From: Limiplasma sp048370855
Lineage (GTDB): Bacteria > Bacillota > Clostridia > Christensenellales > Aristaeellaceae
Length of the DNA: 64,000 nucleotides
Direction of reading: 5' to 3'
NCBI GenBank assembly: GCA_048370855.1
Contig: DBGEOK010000008.1
Coordinates: 6,403-70,402, forward strand
Shown here: one piece after another, positions 51,478 to 61,007 of the stretch
Layout: each line of letters begins with the position of its first letter
Numbering within the stretch: position 1 is the stretch's first letter
The notes under the pieces: model-generated
What the model saw: the letters and a program-made list of their open reading frames with translations, nothing else
Database searches by the model: none
Told to the model about the DNA's origin: nothing
Program-made: the position numbers and the translations under genes

Positions 51478-51757
51478 GGGAGGGGCAAGGCCCCGACGAG
51501 GCGCCGAAGTTTTGATAAAAAAACGAACGCCGTACCCGCGACGCCCTACTAAGGGCGGGGCGGGCGAAAGATGAGGGAGGGGCAAAGCCCCGACGAGACG
51601 CCGAAGTTTTGATAAAAACGAACGCCGTACCCGCGACGCCCTACTAAGGGCGGGGCGGGCGAAAGATGAGGGAGGGGCAAGGCCCCGACTAGGCGCCGAA
51701 GTTTTGATAAAAAACGAACGCCGTACCCGCGACGCCCTACTAAGGGCGGGGCGGGCG
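51466..51757 (+). repeat. Tandem ~96-bp repeat between rfbA and rfbB (three copies)
   Basis: Units begin GGCGAAAGATGAGGGAGGGG at 51466, 51563 and 51658 (periods 97, 95, 96), and a truncated fourth begins GGCGA at 51754. Each holds a GGGGC...GCCCC hairpin, a T/A stretch, and CGCCCT-ACTA-AGGGCG. The first unit includes the rfbA stop. The array ends GGGCGAATAAGGAGG, which supplies the rfbB ribosome-binding site. Loop sequences vary (CAAG versus CAAA), as does a poly-A run length. Confidence 0.9.
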
Positions 51758-51774
51758 AATAAGGAGGCACAGCA

Positions 51775-52794
51775 ATGACCATTCTGGTAACGGGCGGGGC
51801 CGGGTTTATCGGCGGCAACTTTATCTACTACCTGCTCAAGCAGCATCCCGAGGATCGCGTTGTCTGCCTTGACGCGCTGACGTACGCCGGAAACCTGGAA
51901 ACGCTTGAGGCGGCGATGGAAAACGAGCGCTTCCGCTTTGTCAAGGGCGATATCGCGGACTGGGAGGCGGTGGAGCGCCTGTTTGCGGAGGAAGCGCCGG
52001 ACATCGTCGTCAACTTCGCGGCGGAGAGCCACGTCGACCGTTCCATAACAGACCCGGAGGTCTTCCTGCGCACCAACGTCATGGGCACGCAGGTCTTGTT
52101 GGACGCCTGCCGCAAGCATGGAGCGACCCGATATCATCAGGTAAGCACGGACGAGGTTTACGGCGATCTGCCTCTCGACCGCCCGGACCTATTCTTTACG
52201 GAGGAAACGCCCATCCATGCGTCGTCCCCATATTCGGCGAGCAAGGCCGCGGCCGACCTGCTGGTTCTGGCCTATGCGCGCACCTTCGGGCTGCCGGTCA
52301 GCATCACGCGCTGCTCAAACAACTATGGGCCCTACCATTTCCCGGAGAAGCTGATTCCGCTGATGATTTCCCGCGCGCTGAACGATCAGCCCCTGCCGGT
52401 ATACGGCAAGGGCGAGAACGTCCGCGACTGGCTGTATGTGGAGGATCATTGCTCTGCGATTGACCTGGTGATGCGCCTGGGGCGCGAGGGCGAGGTGTAC
52501 AACGTTGGCGGCCATAACGAGCGCACCAACCTGGAGGTGGTCAAGACCGTGCTTCGGGAGCTTCATAAGCCGGAAAGCCTGATTACCTTTGTAACCGACC
52601 GTCCCGGTCATGACATGCGCTACGCGATCGATCCCTCCAAGATTCACGCGGAGCTGGGCTGGCTGCCCCGGACGCGCTTTGAGGACGGGATTCGGGAGAC
52701 GGTGAAGTGGTATCTGGAGCACCGCGGCTGGTGGGAGCGCATCCTTGCGGGGGAGTACCAGGGATATTATGAAAAGATGTACGGCAATCGGTAA
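51775..52794 (+). CDS. rfbB: dTDP-glucose 4,6-dehydratase
   Basis: The 339-residue SDR enzyme has the NAD site GGAGFIGGNFIYYLL, FAAESHVDRSI, VSTDEVYGDL and the catalytic SPYSASKAAADLL (Tyr and Lys). It makes dTDP-4-keto-6-deoxyglucose for rhamnose or amino sugars. rfbC and rfbD do not follow, so the pathway end product is not set by this locus. The DegT aminotransferase at 24-25 kb is a possible user. Confidence 0.96.
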   Translation: MTILVTGGAGFIGGNFIYYLLKQHPEDRVVCLDALTYAGNLETLEAAMENERFRFVKGDIADWEAVERLFAEEAPDIVVNFAAESHVDRSITDPEVFLRTNVMGTQVLLDACRKHGATRYHQVSTDEVYGDLPLDRPDLFFTEETPIHASSPYSASKAAADLLVLAYARTFGLPVSITRCSNNYGPYHFPEKLIPLMISRALNDQPLPVYGKGENVRDWLYVEDHCSAIDLVMRLGREGEVYNVGGHNERTNLEVVKTVLRELHKPESLITFVTDRPGHDMRYAIDPSKIHAELGWLPRTRFEDGIRETVKWYLEHRGWWERILAGEYQGYYEKMYGNR

Positions 52795-52808
52795 AGGGGC
52801 GTAAAGCG

Positions 52809-53279
52809 GTGAAAATTCGACGGTTTGTGGAAGCGGACAGGGAGCTGTATGTAGAGCTGGCGGACGCGTTTTACCACTCGCCGGCCGTGCTCCACGCAAT
52901 TCCCCGCGAATATATGGAGCGGACCTTTGACGAGATGATGCGCTCGGACGCGTATGTGGACGGTTTTTTGCTGGAAAGCGGCGAGGGAGAGGCGATGGGC
53001 TATGCGCTGATTGCCAAAACGTTCTCGCAGGAGCCGGGAGGGCTGGCCGTCTGGGTGGAGGAGCTAAGCGTGCTGCCGAAGTTTCGCGGACGCGGCGTGG
53101 GCACGGAGGTTCTGAAATGGCTGGAGGACTATTATCCCGGATGGAAACGCATCCGTCTGGAGGTGGAGCGCGACAACGAGCGGGCGATTCAGCTTTATGA
53201 GCGGCTGGGCTATGAGGAGCTGCCTTATTACCAAATGCTGAAGGATCGCGGGCCCGACGGGGGCCAAGCGCAGGCGTAG
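52809..53279 (+). CDS. GNAT family N-acetyltransferase
   Basis: The 156-residue GCN5-related acetyltransferase has a central V-E-E-L-S-V-L-P-K-F-R-G-R-G-V-G-T pyrophosphate-binding motif (about 85-100) and the C-terminal NERAIQLYERLGYEEL. The substrate is unknown; an amino sugar is possible given rfbAB but unproven. GTG start 14 bases after rfbB. Confidence 0.85.
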   Translation: MKIRRFVEADRELYVELADAFYHSPAVLHAIPREYMERTFDEMMRSDAYVDGFLLESGEGEAMGYALIAKTFSQEPGGLAVWVEELSVLPKFRGRGVGTEVLKWLEDYYPGWKRIRLEVERDNERAIQLYERLGYEELPYYQMLKDRGPDGGQAQA

Positions 53280-53671
53280 CGGACGGCCGGCGTCGGTCAG
53301 GCCAGACCTTCCGCAGGGCCTTTGCGGCGCGGAAAGTAACGGAGATCATCAATATTCATAGCATCCGCAGACGATCATTATTCTCCATAATCAGGCGGTT
53401 CAACAGGCGAATGAGGAGCCGCATGAATGGAGGGCAAGCCGGTAGGGCTTCGGCGGTTAAAACGAAAAGCTATCCCGCATGCGACCCCGGCAAGGGCGCT
53501 CCTCAAGCTTATCCGTCGCCCCTTTACCCGTCCCTGGGCCGCGAACGCGGCCCAAGAAAAGGGATTCCAAAGGGCGAAGCCCTCAGGCGGCGGGTTTGGG
53601 ATGCGGCGCCGCCCAACGCCCATATCGCTGCATGCAGAAAGTTGATTTTCCCGCCCTTGCAGAAATTTCCC
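53280..53671. other. Non-coding stretch with composite C-B repeat
   Basis: No gene. It contains C4 (about 53450-53520) and B3 (53534-53616), reverse orientation, then A+T-richer sequence up to the pyr promoter. Confidence 0.55.
53450..53616 (-). repeat. Composite repeat C4-B3 (reverse orientation, diverged)
   Basis: B3 keeps TGGGCCGC-GTTC-GCGGCCCA and a CCTGAGGGC-TTC-GCCCTTTGG stem, but its first hairpin has decayed. C4 shares AACGAAA, CCGGCAAGG-type and ATCCGTCGCCC blocks with C2. Same order and orientation as C2-B2. Confidence 0.6.
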
Positions 53672-53700
53672 TTGACAAAGCGCGCGCGCTTATGCATAAT
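53672..53700 (+). promoter_or_regulatory. Sigma-A promoter of the pyr operon
   Basis: TTGACA (53672-53677), 17 bases, CATAAT (53695-53700). The start would be near 53707, giving a short leader of about 45 nt. There is no room for a PyrR-type attenuator before pyrC. Confidence 0.75.
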
Positions 53701-53750
53701 TAACAATTGAATATACGGTGCTCAACATGCGCGCGGAAGGGGAGCTGAGC

Positions 53751-55016
53751 TTGCAACTGCGGTTAAACCAAGCGACGGCGTACGTTAAAGGTCGGCTATG
53801 CAAGCTCGATGTAGCCTGCGCGCAGGGCCGGCTCGTTGATATTTCCTCCATTCCCAATCCAGAGCCCGCCGACGTGCCGGCGCGGGCCAATCTGCTGTTG
53901 ATTCCGGGTCTTGTTGATGTTCATGTGCATCTTCGGGAGCCGGGTTTTTTTTATAAAGAAACGATTGAAACCGGCACGCGGGCGGCCGCGCGGGGAGGCT
54001 ATACCGCCGTGTGCGCCATGCCCAACCTGAACCCCGCCCCCGATACGCCGGAGCATGTACGGGCGCAGTGGGAGATCATCCAAAAAAAGGCGCGCGTGCG
54101 CGTTTATCCCTACGGCTGCATCAGCATGGGGCAAAAGGGCGGCGGCGAGCTATGCGATTACGCCGCGCTCAGGCCGTATGTCGTCGCCTATTCGGACGAC
54201 GGGCGCGGAATCCAGGAGGAAAGCACCATGCGCGAGGCCATGGAGCGCGTCAAGGCGGCGGGCGGCCTTCTGGCCGCGCACTGCGAGGACGAAAGCCTGC
54301 TTGACGGCGGCTATATTCATGACGGAGCCTATGCCAGGGCGCACGGCCATCGCGGCATTTCCAGCGAGAGCGAATGGCGGCAGGTAGAGCGCGATCTGCG
54401 GCTGGCCAAAGAGACGGGCTGCCGCTACCATGTATGCCATGTTTCCACCAAGGAAAGCGTATCCCTGATCCGCAGGGCGAAGCGGGAGGGCGTGGACGTA
54501 ACGTGCGAAACCGCGCCGCATTACATCTTGCTTTGCGACGAGGACCTCAGGGAAGACGGTCGTTTTAAAATGAACCCGCCCCTTCGCGGCGCGGCGGATC
54601 GAGACGCGCTGCTGGAGGGGCTGCTGGACGGTACGGTGGACATCATCGCAACCGATCACGCGCCGCACAGCGCCGAGGAAAAGAGCCGCGGGCTGGAAAA
54701 GAGCCTGATGGGCGTAACAGGGCTGGAATGCGCGTTTCCCGCGCTCTACGCCGGGCTTGTCAAGCCGGGCAAGGTCCCGCTGGAACGCGTCGTTCAGGCG
54801 ATGACGGACGCGCCGCGCGCGCGCTTCGGCCTGACTCCGGTTGACCTGGATTCGGGCGGCGCGGAGGACTTTGCCGTGTTTGATTTAGACGACGAGTATA
54901 CGCTGAATCCCAAGGAATTTGCGTCACAGGGGCGGGCTACCCCCTTTGCGGGCATGCGCGTTCAGGGACGGTGTATCCATACTTCAGTGGGAGGGAAAAC
55001 GGTATGGCAATGCTAG
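53751..55016 (+). CDS. pyrC: Dihydroorotase
   Basis: The 421-residue zinc amidohydrolase makes dihydroorotate. The metal site includes His58 and His60 in GLVDVHVHLREPG, a later H (CHVSTK) and ATDHAPHS. I prefer TTG 53751 (MQLRLNQATA) because AGGGGAG lies 6 bases upstream. GTG 53718 and the nearby ATG lack a site and sit at the transcript end. It is the first gene of the pyr operon. The end overlaps carA. Confidence 0.94.
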   Translation: MQLRLNQATAYVKGRLCKLDVACAQGRLVDISSIPNPEPADVPARANLLLIPGLVDVHVHLREPGFFYKETIETGTRAAARGGYTAVCAMPNLNPAPDTPEHVRAQWEIIQKKARVRVYPYGCISMGQKGGGELCDYAALRPYVVAYSDDGRGIQEESTMREAMERVKAAGGLLAAHCEDESLLDGGYIHDGAYARAHGHRGISSESEWRQVERDLRLAKETGCRYHVCHVSTKESVSLIRRAKREGVDVTCETAPHYILLCDEDLREDGRFKMNPPLRGAADRDALLEGLLDGTVDIIATDHAPHSAEEKSRGLEKSLMGVTGLECAFPALYAGLVKPGKVPLERVVQAMTDAPRARFGLTPVDLDSGGAEDFAVFDLDDEYTLNPKEFASQGRATPFAGMRVQGRCIHTSVGGKTVWQC

Positions 55017-56104
55017 GCAAGCCGCGCATGCTGGTGATGGAGAACGGCAGCGCGCACAGGGGTACCGCCTTTGGCGCAGCTTGCGACGCGGTTTGCGAGC
55101 TGGTGTTCAACACCTCCATGGTAGGCTATCAGGAGATTGTAACCGATCCCAGCTATACCGAGCAAACGGTCGTGATGACCTATCCGCTCATCGGCAATTA
55201 CGGCATGACGGACGAGGATAACGAAACCCGCGTGCCCACGATGGGCGGGCTGGTGGTGCGCGAATACTGCGATATGCCGAGCAATTTCCGGTATACCAAG
55301 ACCCTGTCTGAAATTTTAGAGGAAAACGGGATTCCGGGGCTTCAAGGCGTGGATACAAGGAGGATTTGCCGCATGATCCGCAGCGAGGGAAGCCAGCGCG
55401 CCCTTCTTTGCGACGCGGACACGCCCGTGCGGGAGGCCCTGGAGCGCGTTCGCGCGTACAGCCTCCCGACGGACTGCGTCAGCCGCGTGAGCTGCAAGAA
55501 AAAATGGTACGCGCGCACGCCCAACCCACGCTTCAGCATCGTCGCAATCGACTGCGGCATCAAGCTCAACATCATTCGCAAGCTGAACCTGTACGGGTGT
55601 AACGTGACCATCGTGCCCTACGACACGCCCGCCGATACCATCCTGAGCTTTCATCCGGACGGGCTGTTTCTTTCCAACGGACCCGGAAACCCGGAGGACG
55701 TGAAGCCGGCGATCCGGACCGTACAGGCCCTGCGAGGGCGGCTCCCCATTTTCGGCATCTGCCTGGGGCACCAGATCATCAGCCTTGCGTGCGGAGCCAA
55801 GACCTTCAAGATGAAGTTCGGCCATCGGGGCGGCAACCATCCCGTTCGGGAGCTGGATACTGGAAGGATTGAAATGACAAGCCAAAACCACTCCTTTGCC
55901 GTGGACGCGGCCTCGCTGGACGGTACGGGCCTTCGCATGACGCACCAAAACCTGTTGGACGGCACGCCGGAGGGCATGGAAAACAGGAGGGACAAGCTGC
56001 TGAGCGTCCAATACCACCCGGAGAGCGCCCCCGGTCCCCAGGACAGCGCCTACCTGTTCGACCGCTTCATTCACATGATGGAGGAGGAGAGAAAGCATGC
56101 CTAA
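55004..56104 (+). CDS. carA: Carbamoyl-phosphate synthase small subunit
   Basis: The 366-residue glutaminase subunit is complete: nucleophile Cys253 in GICLGHQ, His338 and Glu340 in YHPES. The N-terminal interaction domain begins KPRMLVMENGSAHRGTAFG. ATG 55004 has GGGAGG 9 bases upstream and overlaps pyrC by 13 bases. It overlaps carB by 8 bases, so expression is coupled. Confidence 0.96.
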   Translation: MAMLGKPRMLVMENGSAHRGTAFGAACDAVCELVFNTSMVGYQEIVTDPSYTEQTVVMTYPLIGNYGMTDEDNETRVPTMGGLVVREYCDMPSNFRYTKTLSEILEENGIPGLQGVDTRRICRMIRSEGSQRALLCDADTPVREALERVRAYSLPTDCVSRVSCKKKWYARTPNPRFSIVAIDCGIKLNIIRKLNLYGCNVTIVPYDTPADTILSFHPDGLFLSNGPGNPEDVKPAIRTVQALRGRLPIFGICLGHQIISLACGAKTFKMKFGHRGGNHPVRELDTGRIEMTSQNHSFAVDAASLDGTGLRMTHQNLLDGTPEGMENRRDKLLSVQYHPESAPGPQDSAYLFDRFIHMMEEERKHA

Positions 56105-59100
56105 GCGCGCCGATATTCACCGCATCCTGGTGATTGGCTCCGGCCCGATTGTAATCGGCCAGGCGGCGGAATTTGATTACGCGGGCACGCAGGCATGCCT
56201 TGCGCTGCGCGAGGAGGGCTACGAGGTGATCCTCGTCAACTCCAACCCCGCCACCATCATGACGGATACGGACATCGCGGATAAGGTATACATGGAGCCC
56301 CTGACGCTGGAATACGTCGCCAAGATCCTTCGCTACGAACGCCCGGACGCGATTTTGCCCGGCCTGGGCGGACAAACGGGCCTGAACCTCGCCATGCAGC
56401 TTGAGCGCAAGGGCGTGCTGGCGGAGTGCCAGGTGGAAATCCTGGGCACCAGCTTTGAAAGCATCGAGATGGCCGAGGACAGGGAAAAGTTCAAAGAGCT
56501 GTGCATGCGCCTCCACGAGCCCGTGCTGCCCTCCACCATCGCCACCACGCTGGAGGAGGGGCTGCGGGCCGCCGCCGACATCGGGTATCCCGTGGTGCTT
56601 AGGCCCGCGTTTACCCTGGGCGGAACCGGAGGCGGCTTTGCGGATAACGAGGAGGAGCTTGCCGAGCTGTGCGGGCACGCGCTCAAGCTGTCCCCCGTGC
56701 ATCAGGTGCTGGTGGAAAAGAGCATCAAGGGCTATAAGGAAATCGAGTACGAGGTGATGCGCGACCATAACGATACCGCCATCACCATTTGCAATATGGA
56801 AAACCTCGACCCCGTGGGCGTGCATACGGGGGATTCCATCGTGCTGTGCCCCAGCCAGACGCTGACCAACAAGGAATACCATATGCTGCGCGACAGCGCG
56901 CTGAAAATGATCCGCGCGCTGAAGATCGAGGGCGGCTGTAACGTCCAGTTCGCGCTGGACCCATACAGCTTTCAATATTATCTGATCGAGGTCAACCCGC
57001 GCGTATCCCGTTCCTCCGCGCTGGCGAGCAAGGCCAGCGGGTATCCCATCGCGCGCGTGTCCGCCAAGGTGGCGGTGGGGCTTGGGCTGGAGGAAATCCG
57101 GCTGGCCAACACGCCCGCGTGCTTTGAGCCCGCGCTGGACTATGTGGTCAGCAAAATCGCGCGCTTTCCGTTTGATAAGCTGGAGGGCGCGAGCAACCGG
57201 CTGAGCACGCAGATGAAGGCGACCGGAGAGGTGATGAGCGTCGGCCGCACGATCGAGGAAAGCTTGCTCAAGGCGGTTCGTTCCCTTGAGGTGGGGGCTT
57301 GCCATCTGTACAGCGCCCGCTTTGACCCTATGTCCGACGAGGAGCTGCTGAGCTATATCCGCGAGGGCACGGACGACCGGCTGTTCGCCATTGCCCAGCT
57401 CGTGCGCAACGGGGTTGATTTAGGGCTGATTTACGACCAGACGCGCATTGATATGCTGTTTTTGGAGAAGATCAAAAACATTGTGGAAGCGGAGCCCGAG
57501 CTCGCGCACGGGAAGCGGGACGCGGAGACGCTGCGCCGCCTGAAGCGCATGGGCTTCAGCGACAAGTACATCGGCCAGGCATGGGGCATGACGGAACAGG
57601 AGGTGTTCCGCGAGCGCGAAAAGCTTGGCGTGATGCCCGTGTACAAGATGATCGACACCTGCGCAAGCGAATTTGACAGCTATGTGCCGTATTTCTACTC
57701 CACCTATGAGGAGGAAAACGAGTCCGTCGTATCCAACCGCAAAAAGATCATCGTGCTTGGCTCGGGCCCTATCCGCATCGGTCAGGGCGTGGAATTTGAT
57801 TACTCCACCGTACACGCGATCTGGACCATCCGCCGGGCGGGCTATGAGGCCATTATTATCAACAACAACCCCGAGACGGTTTCCACGGACTATACAACCA
57901 GCGATAAGCTCTATTTTGAGCCCCTGACCGTCGAGGACGTCATGAACGTCGTCGCCCTGGAAAAGCCCGAGGGTGTGATTGTGAGCCTGGGCGGCCAGAC
58001 CGCCATCAACCTGGCCGAGCGGCTTCATGAGCTGGGGGTCAGGATTATCGGCGCCGGGGTGGAGGCGATCCGCCGCGCGGAGAACCGGGACGCTTTTGAG
58101 AAGGTGATGGAGCGGCTGGGCATTCCGCAGCCAAACGGGGAAGCCGTCACCGATATCGAGGCGGGCGTGAAGGTGGCGGAGCGCATCGGCTATCCGGTGC
58201 TGGTGCGGCCCAGCTATGTGCTGGGCGGACGAGCCATGCAAATTGTGCCGAACGAGCAGGCGCTGCGGCATTATCTGCGCACCGCTGTGGCTGTAAACGC
58301 GGACCAGCCCGTGCTGGTGGACCATTACATCACCGGCAAGGAGCTGGAGACCGACGCCGTATGCGACGGCGAGAACGTCTATGTGCCCGGCATCATGGAG
58401 CACGTGGAGCGCACCGGCGTACACAGCGGCGACTCCATCAGCGTGTACCCCACCTTCAGCGTCAGCGAAAAAGCGAGGCTGACCATCATCGACTATACCG
58501 TCCGGCTGGGCCTGGGCATCGGGATTGTGGGGCTTTACAACATCCAGTTTATTGTGGACCGGAACGACCAGGTGTACGTGATCGAGGTCAACCCCCGCTC
58601 CTCGCGCACCGTGCCGTTCCTAAGCAAAGCCACCGGCGTGCCCCTGGCGGACATCGCCACCCGCGTGATGCTGGGCCAGAGCCTGCGGGAGCAGGGCATC
58701 GTGGAGGTCATGGCGCCGGAAAAGGAGAAATGGTACGTCAAGGCGCCCGCCTTCAGCTTTAGCAAGCTGCGCGGGATGGACGCTTACCTGAGCCCGGAGA
58801 TGAAATCCACGGGCGAGGCTATCGGCTATGACAAGCGGCTGACCCGCGCGCTGTATAAGGCGATGCAGGCCTCCGGCATGAACGTGGCTAACTACGGCGC
58901 CATTTTTGTTACCATCGCGGACAGCGACAAGGAGGAGGCCCTTCCCCTGATCCGCCGCTTTTACGATATGGGCTTCAACATCGAGGCGACGCGCGGCACC
59001 GCGGAGTACCTGAAGGAACACGGAATCCGTACCCGCATGCGCAAGAAGCTGAGCGAGGGCAGCGAGGAAATCCTTGATTCGCTGCGGCAGGGGCATGTGA

Positions 59101-59276
59101 ACTATGTCATCAATACCCGCGACGCGGGCTCCTTCGGCCAAAACAGCGACGGCGCGCAGATTCGCCGCTGCGCGGTCGAAAATAACGTGACCATGTTCAC
59201 CGCGCTGGATACGGTGCGCGTGCTGCTCGAGGTGTTGGAAGAAATGACTTTGGGCGTTTCCACGATCGACAGCTGA
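56097..59276 (+). CDS. carB: Carbamoyl-phosphate synthase large subunit
   Basis: The 1059-residue subunit has two ATP-grasp halves (about 1-550 and 551-935) with KILVIGSGPIVIGQ-type and KIIVLGSGPIRIGQGVEFD starts. A C-terminal methylglyoxal-synthase-like allosteric domain (about 936-1059) is where UMP or ornithine effectors act in other species. Both halves keep E-V-N-P-R metal sites. Length is normal. The single carAB lies within the pyr operon, implying control with pyrimidines. Confidence 0.97.
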   Translation: MPKRADIHRILVIGSGPIVIGQAAEFDYAGTQACLALREEGYEVILVNSNPATIMTDTDIADKVYMEPLTLEYVAKILRYERPDAILPGLGGQTGLNLAMQLERKGVLAECQVEILGTSFESIEMAEDREKFKELCMRLHEPVLPSTIATTLEEGLRAAADIGYPVVLRPAFTLGGTGGGFADNEEELAELCGHALKLSPVHQVLVEKSIKGYKEIEYEVMRDHNDTAITICNMENLDPVGVHTGDSIVLCPSQTLTNKEYHMLRDSALKMIRALKIEGGCNVQFALDPYSFQYYLIEVNPRVSRSSALASKASGYPIARVSAKVAVGLGLEEIRLANTPACFEPALDYVVSKIARFPFDKLEGASNRLSTQMKATGEVMSVGRTIEESLLKAVRSLEVGACHLYSARFDPMSDEELLSYIREGTDDRLFAIAQLVRNGVDLGLIYDQTRIDMLFLEKIKNIVEAEPELAHGKRDAETLRRLKRMGFSDKYIGQAWGMTEQEVFREREKLGVMPVYKMIDTCASEFDSYVPYFYSTYEEENESVVSNRKKIIVLGSGPIRIGQGVEFDYSTVHAIWTIRRAGYEAIIINNNPETVSTDYTTSDKLYFEPLTVEDVMNVVALEKPEGVIVSLGGQTAINLAERLHELGVRIIGAGVEAIRRAENRDAFEKVMERLGIPQPNGEAVTDIEAGVKVAERIGYPVLVRPSYVLGGRAMQIVPNEQALRHYLRTAVAVNADQPVLVDHYITGKELETDAVCDGENVYVPGIMEHVERTGVHSGDSISVYPTFSVSEKARLTIIDYTVRLGLGIGIVGLYNIQFIVDRNDQVYVIEVNPRSSRTVPFLSKATGVPLADIATRVMLGQSLREQGIVEVMAPEKEKWYVKAPAFSFSKLRGMDAYLSPEMKSTGEAIGYDKRLTRALYKAMQASGMNVANYGAIFVTIADSDKEEALPLIRRFYDMGFNIEATRGTAEYLKEHGIRTRMRKKLSEGSEEILDSLRQGHVNYVINTRDAGSFGQNSDGAQIRRCAVENNVTMFTALDTVRVLLEVLEEMTLGVSTIDS

Positions 59277-59337
59277 GCGGCCGGCTTAACCGCCATGCGG
59301 CATACCCAAGACAAATTGGCCGAAAGGAACCAGAGAG

Positions 59338-60099
59338 ATGCAGTTCACCATTATCACCAATCAACCCATCGCGCCCGGCGTTTGGCACATGCGGCTGGGC
59401 GGGGATACCCGCGCCATCACCCGTCCCGGACAGTTTGTGCAAATCGCGGTTCCCGGGTTTTATCTGCGCCGGCCGATTTCGGTATGCGACTGGCGGCCCG
59501 GCGCTTACGGCACGCTGGACCTGATCGTGAAGGCGGTTGGGCACGGAACCGAGGCTATTACCCGGATGGCTTCCGGCACGGAGCTCGACCTATTGCCCGG
59601 GCTTGGGAATGGGTTCGACGTCAACGAGCGCGACGAGGTAACCGCGTCGCAGTTTCCGCTGCTGGTAGGCGGCGGCGTGGGAACGCCCCCGCTGTACGCG
59701 CTTTGCAAAAAGCTGCTGGCCGCGTGCAAGAAGCCGTCGGTTATCCTTGGCTTTAACACCGCGGACGAGGTTTTTTGGAAGCGGGAGTTTGAGGAGCTGA
59801 GCGTTCCCGTGCGCCTGACCACCGTGGACGGAAGCGCCGGACAGCGGGGGCTGGCGACGGACGCCATGCGCGCGCTGCATGGCAAGTATGACTATGTGTA
59901 CGCCTGCGGCCCTGAAAAAATGCTCGAGGCCGTGTACCGGGTGTGCGAGGAGAGCGCCATATCGGGGCAGTTTAGCTTTGAGGAGCGGATGGCCTGCGGC
60001 TTTGGCGCGTGCATGGGGTGTAGCTGCAAGACGAAGTACGGCGAAAAGCGCATTTGCAAGGACGGGCCCGTGCTGTTCAAGGAGGAGATCATATGGTAA
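59338..60099 (+). CDS. pyrK: Dihydroorotate dehydrogenase electron-transfer subunit
   Basis: The 253-residue ferredoxin-reductase-like subunit has FAD site LRRPISVCD (about 43-51), GGGVGTPPLY for NAD and a C-terminal [2Fe-2S] motif with Cys220, Cys225, Cys228 and Cys240 (ACGFGACMGCSC...C). It links PyrD to NAD+. The gene is separated from carB by 61 bases. It overlaps pyrD by 7 bases. Confidence 0.95.
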   Translation: MQFTIITNQPIAPGVWHMRLGGDTRAITRPGQFVQIAVPGFYLRRPISVCDWRPGAYGTLDLIVKAVGHGTEAITRMASGTELDLLPGLGNGFDVNERDEVTASQFPLLVGGGVGTPPLYALCKKLLAACKKPSVILGFNTADEVFWKREFEELSVPVRLTTVDGSAGQRGLATDAMRALHGKYDYVYACGPEKMLEAVYRVCEESAISGQFSFEERMACGFGACMGCSCKTKYGEKRICKDGPVLFKEEIIW

Positions 60100-61007
60100 G
60101 CACGAAGGTCACGCTGTCCGGCTGGACGCTGGAGAACCCGGTGATCCCCGCGAGCGGGACGTTTGGCTATGGGCAGGAATTCAGGCAGTTTTATGACCTG
60201 AATCTCCTGGGCACGTTCTGCCTCAAGGGCGTTACGCTGGAGCCGCGCTTCGGCAACCCTACGCCGCGTATAGCCGAATGCCCCGCCGGAATGCTCAACG
60301 CCGTCGGCCTGCAGAACCCCGGCATCCGCCACGTCGTGGAGCAGGAGCTTCCCCGGCTGAAAACCTTTTTTCACAAAAAGGTGATTGCTAATATCAGCGG
60401 GTTTTCGCTGGAGGAGTACGTGGAGTGCTGCCGCCTGATCGACGGGCAGGAGCAGGTCGGGCTGATCGAGGTGAACGTGAGCTGCCCCAACGTGCATGGC
60501 GGGGGCATGTCCTTCGGCGTGCGGGCGGAAAGCGCGGCGGAGGTTACCAGGGCGGTGAAGGCGGTAACGACCAAGCCGGTGTACATCAAGCTCAGCCCCA
60601 ATGTGACGGATATCGTAAGCATTGCCAGGGCCTGTGAGGATGCGGGCGCGGACGGCCTCAGCCTCATCAATACGCTGCTCGGCATGCGAATCAGCCTGAA
60701 AACGCGCAGGCCGGTGCTGGCCAACGGGACGGGCGGCCTTTCGGGGCCGGCGATCTTCCCCGTGGCGGTGCGCATGGTGTACCAGGTGGCGCGGGCGGTT
60801 CACATTCCGGTGATCGGCATGGGCGGCGTGGCCAGCGCCGAGGACGTGATCGAGATGATGCTGGCCGGCGCGAGCGCCGTGCAGGTTGGCGCCCAGAACC
60901 TTGTGGACCCCTACGCGTGCCCCGCCATCATCGACGAGCTGCCGCGCGCGATGGAGCGCATGGGCATCAGCGATTTACAGGAAATCATCGGAGGTGCGTG
61001 GAAATGA
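60093..61007 (+). CDS. pyrD: Dihydroorotate dehydrogenase, catalytic subunit (class 1B)
   Basis: The 304-residue FMN enzyme has ENPVIPASGTFGYG, the active-site Cys131 in EVNVSCPNVHGGG, and the FMN-binding GMGGVASAEDVIEMMLAGA. Adjacent pyrK identifies the NAD-linked class 1B type. ATG 60093 has AAGGAGG upstream, and the longer frame from 60054 is shadow. Its stop overlaps pyrF as ATGA. Confidence 0.96.
   Translation: MVSTKVTLSGWTLENPVIPASGTFGYGQEFRQFYDLNLLGTFCLKGVTLEPRFGNPTPRIAECPAGMLNAVGLQNPGIRHVVEQELPRLKTFFHKKVIANISGFSLEEYVECCRLIDGQEQVGLIEVNVSCPNVHGGGMSFGVRAESAAEVTRAVKAVTTKPVYIKLSPNVTDIVSIARACEDAGADGLSLINTLLGMRISLKTRRPVLANGTGGLSGPAIFPVAVRMVYQVARAVHIPVIGMGGVASAEDVIEMMLAGASAVQVGAQNLVDPYACPAIIDELPRAMERMGISDLQEIIGGAWK

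Noticed and set aside
51466..51757. Possible CRISPR-like array
   Set aside because: Units are directly adjacent with no unique spacers and 95-97 bp long. It is an ordinary tandem repeat.
51460..52137. 225-residue minus ORF with repeated protein units across the rfbA-rfbB array
   Set aside because: The protein repeat merely reads the 96-bp DNA tandem repeat. There is no start site and it runs into rfbB antisense.
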